47,476 nt of DNA from contig CADBBH010000015.1 in assembly GCA_902792905.1 (NCBI GenBank), positions 1 to 47,476 of the forward strand, given 5' to 3'. This DNA is from Oscillospiraceae bacterium. GTDB lineage: Bacteria; Bacillota; Clostridia; Oscillospirales; Acutalibacteraceae. A program made the position numbers and the translations under genes. This document shows positions 42,322 through 47,476 of this stretch, one piece after another. Below the pieces are notes generated by a model. It was given only the letters and a program-made list of their open reading frames with translations. It was not told the DNA's origin and did not search any database. The stretch's first letter is position 1. Every line of letters starts with the position of its first letter.

Positions 42322-42964
42322 CGAAAAAATCAGTGAGATTAAAATGGACAAGACCGATTTTGATTTAATCAAAGAAAAAATTCAAAACAACAAAACCGTA
42401 TCCAAACCTGAAAACAGAATATTGAAAATTGCCGTTTCTGCGGCAGCGATAATAGCTCTTATGTTCTGCTTTCCTCAGGTCAGAACTTTCGCGAGTAATA
42501 CAATCAACAAGTTTGTTGTATTTACTTTCTTTGACGGCACAAAAGGTGAAATGACAGAAGGAGAAGATTACACGGCGGTGTCAATCGAAGAGTCACCCGT
42601 TGAAGAGGACTTTTTCACTGTCGAAGACGGTAAACTGTATTTTGTTTATGACGGCAGCAAAGCCGATATTACCGACAAAGTCGGCGGGAATAACTATTTC
42701 AGATTTGAAATCACACGCCAAAACGGTAAATCGGTGCTGTTTATCGGCGGCGACGCCGGGAATTACGGTTGGTGCGAGTTGGTGTTTGATGCCAACGGAA
42801 ACTATATTACAAACCGTATGTGTGTGCCGACAGGAAACAGCGCTAATAATGATAATAACGATGAAGTATTTTCTGATCCCGATTGGCTCGAAATAGCCAT
42901 GCATAACGAGGGTGTGCCTTGCGGAAATCCGGAACTTGACAGTAAATTGGAAAACAATGATTAA
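42305..42964 (+). CDS. anti-sigma-factor-like membrane protein
   Basis: The 219-residue protein has a cytosolic N-terminus (about 1-38), one membrane helix (about 39-57, IAVSAAAIIALMFCF) and an outside domain of about 160 residues. The outside domain is beta-rich and acidic, with DGTKGEMTEGEDY, FRFEITRQNGKSVLF and GGDAGNYGW. Translation is coupled to the sigma gene, and the layout matches single-pass anti-sigma factors. A classical ZAS motif is not seen. The signal it senses is unknown. Confidence 0.75.
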   Translation: MKRFYNEKISEIKMDKTDFDLIKEKIQNNKTVSKPENRILKIAVSAAAIIALMFCFPQVRTFASNTINKFVVFTFFDGTKGEMTEGEDYTAVSIEESPVEEDFFTVEDGKLYFVYDGSKADITDKVGGNNYFRFEITRQNGKSVLFIGGDAGNYGWCELVFDANGNYITNRMCVPTGNSANNDNNDEVFSDPDWLEIAMHNEGVPCGNPELDSKLENND

Positions 42965-43000
42965 AAACTTATAATCCCCAAACAAGTAATAATCAATAGC

Positions 43001-43034
43001 GAAAAGAGCCGAGGCCTTCGCCCCGGCTCTTTTC
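43001..43034 (+). terminator. terminator of the sigma/anti-sigma pair
   Basis: GAAAAGAGCCG/CGGCTCTTTTC (11 bp) with an inner GGC-cttc-GCC stem, followed by ATTTTT. Confidence 0.9.
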
Positions 43035-43239
43035 ATTTTTGGAGTAAATCGTGGTTTCATCTTATAGCTTAATTGCTGCAATCATATGATTCACAAGGGA
43101 TTGCGGGTTTTTAATTGACTCCTATATAGGAAGAGGAACACTCTTCCGTTTGTGCTGCCAATACAATGAAACTATTATTGCCACCTTAAAACATACATAA
43201 TCATTTTTGTAATGTAGTGTTACACTTTCGCACTTTTCC
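43035..43239. other. intergenic region with palindromes
   Basis: No gene seen. It holds the 12-bp palindrome AATCATATGATT (43080-43091) and the hairpin GGAAGAG-gaaca-CTCTTCC (43129-43147) without a T tract. Confidence 0.45.
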
Positions 43240-43268
43240 TTGAATGAGCACAGAAAATATGATATTAT
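43240..43268 (+). promoter_or_regulatory. promoter of the GNAT cargo operon
   Basis: TTGAAT (43240-43245) and TATTAT (43263-43268), 17-base spacer, 32 bases before the ATG at 43301. Confidence 0.6.
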
Positions 43269-43300
43269 TTTCAATAGAAAACAAAAGGGTAGCTTGAAAT

Positions 43301-43780
43301 ATGATACTTGAAATTGAAGATAAATCAAAATTACCAATTAGTTTAGAGATTATACAAAAGAGCTTTGCTACGGTGGCGGATGAATTCCATTTAACAAAGG
43401 AAAACTGTCCCGGGCATACTACTTTTATGACGCTTAACAAACTGCAGCATTCATTTGAATCTGGCAAACGGATGTTTTTGTATTGCTCGGGTTCAAAGCC
43501 AGTCGGTTTCTTCTCATTGAAACAGATTGACTGTGAAACCTGGGAACTGGATCATCTTTCCGTACTTCCGGAATACCGTCACTGCGGAATCGGAAAAGAT
43601 CTGTTGGATTATGCCGAAGAAACTGTTCATGAGCAAAACGGAAAACTGCTGAAAATCGGCATTATGGAAGAAAACGAACAGTTAAAACAGTGGTATTTGC
43701 AGAATGGATTTGTATCGACTGGAACGAGCCACTTTGAACATCTGCCGTTTACTGTTGGATTTATGAAGAAGGATGTTTAA
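43301..43780 (+). CDS. GNAT-family N-acetyltransferase
   Basis: The 159-residue protein carries the acetyl-CoA loop in LSVLPEYRHCGIGKDLLDYAE (motif A, R/Q-x-x-G-x-G) and IMEENEQLKQWYLQNGF (motif B). The N-terminal part contains IIQKSFATVADEF, usual for small GNATs of Clostridia. Acceptor is unknown; a small molecule is as likely as a protein. It is first in a run of close genes: the next start lies two bases past its stop. Confidence 0.88.
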   Translation: MILEIEDKSKLPISLEIIQKSFATVADEFHLTKENCPGHTTFMTLNKLQHSFESGKRMFLYCSGSKPVGFFSLKQIDCETWELDHLSVLPEYRHCGIGKDLLDYAEETVHEQNGKLLKIGIMEENEQLKQWYLQNGFVSTGTSHFEHLPFTVGFMKKDV

Positions 43781-43782
43781 TA

Positions 43783-44589
43783 ATGAACTTGCTATTTCGT
43801 ATCAGCAGAGCTAAAACACGGCTTTATTGCAGGAAAAAGTTGATTTCATCAAAAGAAGAATACACATCATTTTTGAAGAAATGTGCTGATGACTATAAAC
43901 CGCAAGTATTAACCGTGGTGGATAATACAGTAAAATGTAAAGCGAAACAAAGTGAGTTGTTTTGTGTTATTCCGGAGCACAGTAATTTAGGCAGAAAATA
44001 TGGCTTTCCTTATTCTGATGAATTAACAGATAAAGAAAATGCTTTTGCAATAATGAATTATCTGACAAAGCATACATATTATTGCGGAGCAACGAGAAAC
44101 ATTCTTCCTGATGACGGCATGGAAATACTGCGATATTCTTTTAACCAACCGTTTAAAAAAGCAATAAACTGCAGAGCAAAGGCAATTGCTTTAACGGATA
44201 TACTTAATTCATATGGAATAAATTCGCTGCCCGTATGCTGTATGTCAAATGGCGGCGGCAGCCATTTTCTGGTGAATATATGGCTTAAGGAAGAAAACCG
44301 GTTTATTGTTCTTGACCCTTCATTTAACTGTTATTTCAGCAATGACCGCGGAAGAAATATGTCAGTTTATGAACTAAGTGAGTGCGTTTTGAATAACCGT
44401 TCTGTGACGGTAAACGGTTATTCTTTTCTCGGAACAGAAGAATTCAAAGATTATTATTTCGACGCTTTTATCAGAGATTTAATGGCAAACATATCAACAT
44501 GGGAAACAAATAAGCGCTGTAGAAAAGAACTGTCAAAAGTATGCGGAGTGGTTTTTGATACGAGAGTGCCGAAAACATTAGCTCTTTGA
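43783..44589 (+). CDS. transglutaminase-like superfamily protein
   Basis: The 268-residue protein has the cysteine-protease-like triad of the transglutaminase fold: Cys130 in AINCRAKAIAL, His161 in GGSHFLVNIW and Asp178 in VLDPSFN. The spacing (31 and 17 residues) is right for the family. No signal peptide or membrane helix is seen. Function may be peptidase, amidase or a structural role. It is coupled to the GNAT gene. I do not know a narrower family. Confidence 0.75.
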   Translation: MNLLFRISRAKTRLYCRKKLISSKEEYTSFLKKCADDYKPQVLTVVDNTVKCKAKQSELFCVIPEHSNLGRKYGFPYSDELTDKENAFAIMNYLTKHTYYCGATRNILPDDGMEILRYSFNQPFKKAINCRAKAIALTDILNSYGINSLPVCCMSNGGGSHFLVNIWLKEENRFIVLDPSFNCYFSNDRGRNMSVYELSECVLNNRSVTVNGYSFLGTEEFKDYYFDAFIRDLMANISTWETNKRCRKELSKVCGVVFDTRVPKTLAL

Positions 44590-44606
44590 CTGAATAGAAT
44601 AATTAT

Positions 44607-45158
44607 ATGAATATCAAGGAAATCACAGATTATATTTTTATCGGAACCGAGCCTAGTAAATCGGACGCAATCTTTGTTGTAGGTGGGTCATTACCTGACG
44701 CTGCCGAACTCGCCGCGGATTTATATCACAGAAATTTTGCCCATACCGTTATCATTGGCGGTAAATACAGCGTCAAGCGCAACAGTTTTCCGTTGCCGGA
44801 ATATGAAACCGAATATGACTTCTATAAGGATATTCTTCTGAAAAGCGGTGTGCGCGAAGAGGATATTTACGGTGAGCGGGAATCGGGATACACAAAGCAA
44901 AACGCCGAATTTGCAAAACGTGTTGTTGATGAAAACGGCTTGATGATAAGCAAGGCTTTGATCGTCTGCAAGTCATTTCACGCAAAACGCTGCCAGCTAT
45001 TATATCAAATGTATTTCCCCGATGTAGATTTTACGGTTGTTACTTTTGACGGCTTCGGTATCAGCAGGGATAATTGGTATCAGACCGAATACGGCAAAGA
45101 ACGGGTTATGGGCGAACTGAAAAGAATTGAGGAGCAATGCAAAAAAACTTATGAATAA
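44607..45158 (+). CDS. YdcF-like (DUF218) protein
   Basis: The 183-residue protein shows the DUF218 pattern: SDAIFVVGGSLPDAAELAADLYH, HTVIIGGKYS, ERESGYTKQNAEFAKRV and ALIVCKSFHAKRCQLL. Members bind nucleotide-like ligands and some are envelope-related; the function here is unknown. The ribosome binding site is poor, and translation may depend on the preceding gene 17 bases upstream. Its end overlaps the start of the methyltransferase. Confidence 0.8.
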   Translation: MNIKEITDYIFIGTEPSKSDAIFVVGGSLPDAAELAADLYHRNFAHTVIIGGKYSVKRNSFPLPEYETEYDFYKDILLKSGVREEDIYGERESGYTKQNAEFAKRVVDENGLMISKALIVCKSFHAKRCQLLYQMYFPDVDFTVVTFDGFGISRDNWYQTEYGKERVMGELKRIEEQCKKTYE

Positions 45159-45750
45159 CGATGTTATTTATCATTACGACAAATTGATAGATGAAGGTAA
45201 TGATCCTGTAAACGATCCTTTGATGCTGAAAGAATATATGGATAAATGGGACGGACGGGTCTTTATTGACAAACTGCAACTGAGTACGGAAAAAACCGTG
45301 CTTGAAATCGGCGTTGGAACAGGCAGGCTGGCGGTTAGGGTCGCTCCGTTTTGCGAGGAATTCACGGGTATTGATATTTCTCCGAAAACAATCGAGCGGG
45401 CAAAAGAAAACCTTGCCGAATATGACAATGTATCTTTAATTTGTGATGATTTTGGTGATTTCAATTTTGACAGCACATTTGATATAATCTATTCGTCACT
45501 TACCTTTATGCATATAGAAAACAAGCAAGAAACAATTAATAAGATTTACGGTTTGCTTAATCCCGGCGGCAGATTTGTTTTATCAATTGACAAGAATCAA
45601 GATGAATTTATTGATTTTAAAACCAGAAAACTCCGTGTTTATCCTGATTATCCTGATGACACAAAGCATCGTTTGGAATTATCAGGATTTGCAAAAATTG
45701 AAATGACGGAAGCGGAATTCGGATACGTTTTTTCCGCTGAAAGAAGATAG
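45151..45750 (+). CDS. class I SAM-dependent methyltransferase
   Basis: The 199-residue protein has motif I VLEIGVGTGRLA (50-61), followed by FTGIDISPKTIERAKE and ICDDFGDF (motifs II-III) and PGGRFVLSID. The start is ATG 45151, overlapping the end of the YdcF-like gene by eight bases (ATGAATAA). A TTG at 45127 would lengthen it by eight residues, but GAGGAG lies too close. Substrate unknown; its neighbours give no pathway. Confidence 0.88.
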   Translation: MNNDVIYHYDKLIDEGNDPVNDPLMLKEYMDKWDGRVFIDKLQLSTEKTVLEIGVGTGRLAVRVAPFCEEFTGIDISPKTIERAKENLAEYDNVSLICDDFGDFNFDSTFDIIYSSLTFMHIENKQETINKIYGLLNPGGRFVLSIDKNQDEFIDFKTRKLRVYPDYPDDTKHRLELSGFAKIEMTEAEFGYVFSAERR

Positions 45751-45754
45751 AATT

Positions 45755-47083
45755 ATGCTATATATCAAACCCGCGAATCTTGAAGATGCCGAAAAAGAAT
45801 GGCGATTTGTCGCAGCCATACCCGAAGATGAAAACGGATTGACAAACAAATGGCACGGCGTTTCCCGTGAGAGGTTTTTATCCGAAGCATTGCCGGAAAT
45901 GATAAATCGCGCAAACGGGATTGGCTTGCCTGAAGGCTTTGTACCGGATACAACGCTGTTTCTCTGGAATGAGGGCGAGATTGTCGGTCAGTTTAGACTG
46001 CGGCACTATCTGCCTGAAGCGCTTGTGCCTGGTCATATTGGATATTTTATTGCAAAAGAACACAGGGGCAAAGGATTCGCCACAGAGGGCTTGCGTCTGA
46101 CGCTTGCATATGGTGCAAGTATTATTCCCGAAGAGGAGTTTTTTCTTCGCTTGAACAAGAACAACCCTGCATCACTGAGAGTGATGCTCAAAAACGGCGG
46201 CAGGATTGTCGGCGAAAACGAAGAAAAGTATTTTGTGAGCATACCAAAATATCACGCAATCCTCGGTCATACAGTTCGTGTCACGGTCGACCGTCCGCTA
46301 GGATCATATCATCCGCAGCACAAAGATATATATTATCCGATAAATTACGGCTATATTGAGGTAACTCTTGCTACCGACGGAGAAGAACAGGACGCTTATA
46401 TCATCGGCGTTGACAAACCGCTTTTAACATTTGAAGGCAAAGTGATTGCTGTAATTCACAGAAACGATGATGTTGAAGAAAAATGGGTTGTCGCTCCAGA
46501 AGGAATGTCATTTACAAAAGAAGAGATCGAGTCGGCTGTTCGCTTTCAAGAGCAGTTTTTTGATTACTTTGTGATCGTAAAACAAGAGACATTCACTTGC
46601 AGAGTTGCTTCTTCCGAAGAGATGAGCCGAAAATGGGATGACGAAATCTCACGCCATCCCGAGTCAAAAGAAAACTGGATTATCTGGAAAAATGAAGCAA
46701 TAGAAAACGCAGAAAAAGGATACAGTATCCCATATTACGGTTATTTAAAAGACAGTATTATTTGTGAAGCTACGGCAATGATACTGCCGGACAAAGTTCA
46801 GAACAGTGCAGGGCTTGTTGATGAGCATACCGCATATCTCTGCGCATTCAGGACGGTTTTCGAATATCAGGGCTTAGGCTATTTTTCAAAATTGTTTCAT
46901 TATATGATTAATGACCTGCGAAACAAAGGCTATACAAAAGTAACACTGGGCGTTGAACCGGATGATGAAAAGAATCTGAAAATATATAAGCATTTCGGAT
47001 TTGATGAGTTTATCAAACAAGGTAAAGAAAGTTTCCCCGACGGAACTGTTATTGATGTGATTTATTACGGGAAAAAGATTTAA
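45755..47083 (+). CDS. GNAT - pyrophosphatase-like - GNAT fusion protein
   Basis: The 442-residue protein has three parts. Residues 1-165 are a GNAT with KEHRGKGFATEGL (101-113). Residues about 170-277 match a short soluble inorganic-pyrophosphatase-like domain with VDRPLGSYHP, DIYYPINYGYIE, DGEEQDAYIIGVD (compare DGDPLDxLxI of PPases, so Asp208, Glu210 and Asp213 may bind metal) and HRNDDVEEKWVV. Residues about 280-442 are another GNAT with FEYQGLGYFSKL (369-380) and GVEPDDEKN. The single frame has no internal stop. A bifunctional role is inferred; the start has only weak GAAG. Confidence 0.82.
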   Translation: MLYIKPANLEDAEKEWRFVAAIPEDENGLTNKWHGVSRERFLSEALPEMINRANGIGLPEGFVPDTTLFLWNEGEIVGQFRLRHYLPEALVPGHIGYFIAKEHRGKGFATEGLRLTLAYGASIIPEEEFFLRLNKNNPASLRVMLKNGGRIVGENEEKYFVSIPKYHAILGHTVRVTVDRPLGSYHPQHKDIYYPINYGYIEVTLATDGEEQDAYIIGVDKPLLTFEGKVIAVIHRNDDVEEKWVVAPEGMSFTKEEIESAVRFQEQFFDYFVIVKQETFTCRVASSEEMSRKWDDEISRHPESKENWIIWKNEAIENAEKGYSIPYYGYLKDSIICEATAMILPDKVQNSAGLVDEHTAYLCAFRTVFEYQGLGYFSKLFHYMINDLRNKGYTKVTLGVEPDDEKNLKIYKHFGFDEFIKQGKESFPDGTVIDVIYYGKKI

Positions 47084-47152
47084 ACTGATTATAGTATAAA
47101 CATTTATTTAATACCTCTTGGACATATGCAACTTAATACTTCTTACATTTTT

Positions 47153-47187
47153 AAGGGTACGGAGAACACTGAAATCTTCGTACCCTT
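47153..47187. terminator. hairpin between convergent genes
   Basis: AAGGGTACG/CGTACCCTT, 9-bp arms with a 17-base loop. The loop is long and the T tract short, so terminator activity is tentative. Confidence 0.45.
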
Positions 47188-47250
47188 TGATATTTATGGA
47201 TTCTGTTTCAAAATGTGGCGAAATAAATGGTATGGGGAAATGTTGCTGCT

Positions 47251-47476
47251 TTATTCCTCACTCGGTATCTTTGCCGTAATCATATCGGTATCCGACAATT
47301 TGAAGTTGTATCGAAATGTATCATAATCGTCCTTTGACAGCTCGCCCCGTCTCATTGCTTTCCTCTTCCGGTTCCATGCAAAAAGCATTTCAAACAGAGT
47401 GGCGTAGGTTGTGCCTTTTGTTTTGTCTAACCTTAGGCAGAGTTCGCCGTCTATGTCATCTATGTATAAACCGTAC
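47251..47476 (-). CDS. partial hypothetical protein (C-terminal 74 residues)
   Basis: An open frame enters from the right edge on the minus strand and ends at TAA 47253-47251. The visible part includes YIDDIDGELCLRLDKTKG, MLFAWNRKRKAMRR and DDYDTFRYNFKLSD, a charged sequence that does not resemble a family I recognise. It is convergent with the fusion gene. It probably belongs to the accessory region; its start lies outside the window. Confidence 0.6.
   Translation of the reverse strand, partial: YGLYIDDIDGELCLRLDKTKGTTYATLFEMLFAWNRKRKAMRRGELSKDDYDTFRYNFKLSDTDMITAKIPSEE

Larger units (their letters stand above)
38709..47476. mobile_element. mobile/accessory region with a large serine recombinase
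   Basis: From the rluA start rightwards the sequence becomes AT-richer, and the genes change from housekeeping to recombinase, AlbA regulator, ECF pair, transferases and a YdcF-like protein. The recombinase abuts the host gene, as in many elements whose attachment site lies beside the integrase gene. The right end is outside the window. Whether all cargo to 47476 is one element is inferred. Confidence 0.55.

Noticed and set aside
47126-47326. 66-codon plus-strand frame near the right edge
   Set aside because: It crosses a 9-bp hairpin and overlaps a better minus-strand frame that runs off the window.
1-47476. CRISPR arrays, rRNA genes, insertion-sequence transposases
   Set aside because: No regularly spaced repeats, rRNA-like sequence or transposase signature was found on either strand.

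Overview
ORGANISM. The window looks like a chromosomal segment of an uncultured gut- or rumen-type Clostridia (Firmicutes, Oscillospirales/Ruminococcaceae-like). The signs are strong GGAGG-type ribosome binding sites, TTGACA/TATAAT promoters, short-stem U-tract terminators, a Clostridia-type single-chain PurL, formate-tetrahydrofolate ligase, a BadF/BcrA-type dehydratase activase, an iscS-iscU pair and a Clostridia-type large serine recombinase. No taxonomic search could be run. The central 2.3-38.7 kb is visibly GC-richer than the two ends, which carry mobile-element hallmarks. LAYOUT. (1) 1-2309: right end of an integrated element, with a class II Fic protein, an excisionase-like HTH protein and tandem repeats. 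It ends exactly on the 3' half of a tRNA-Pro(GGG) gene whose native terminator follows. (2) 2659-9002, minus strand: a seven-gene unit (XRE regulator, anchored clan-A glycoside hydrolase-like protein, STAS-kinase fusion, DUF3592 protein, alpha/beta hydrolase, metallophosphoesterase, sialidase-like propeller). (3) 9172-11732, plus strand: sugar isomerase, Gfo/Idh/MocA oxidoreductase and a UPF0200-like P-loop kinase. (4) 11860-24204: a purine operon, purE-purF-purM-purN-purO-AICARFT-purD-purL-fhs, behind a consensus promoter and a structured leader that ends in an intrinsic terminator before purE. Fhs supplies 10-formyl-THF to PurN and the AICAR transformylase. PurH is split into a PurO-type cyclohydrolase and a stand-alone transformylase, and PurF has lost its N-terminal catalytic cysteine. 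(5) 24342-24467: a 41-residue minus-strand gene with its own promoter. (6) 24812-29754, minus strand: ECF sigma factor, small membrane protein, double ASKHA activase and a dehydratase-like subunit. (7) 30025-32976: iscS-iscU-metY sulfur operon with a palindrome over its promoter. (8) 33025-38712, minus strand: anchored extracytoplasmic protein, GH36 alpha-galactosidase, membrane-anchored PPIase foldase and RluA-type pseudouridine synthase. (9) 38709-47476: a second mobile/accessory region with a large serine recombinase, an AlbA-domain regulator under a striking inverted-repeat operator, an ECF sigma/anti-sigma pair, and a cargo run of GNAT, transglutaminase-like, YdcF-like, methyltransferase and a GNAT-pyrophosphatase-GNAT fusion. 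A partial gene runs off the right edge. HIGHLIGHTS. The best candidates for something undescribed are the purE leader RNA, the cysteine-less PurF inside an otherwise complete operon arm, a recurring TTGTGCAA motif in several intergenic regions (clustered upstream of the 41-residue gene), the GNAT-PPase-GNAT fusion and the STAS-kinase fusion. No CRISPR array and no rRNA was seen; the only tRNA sequence is the tRNA-Pro half at the attachment site.
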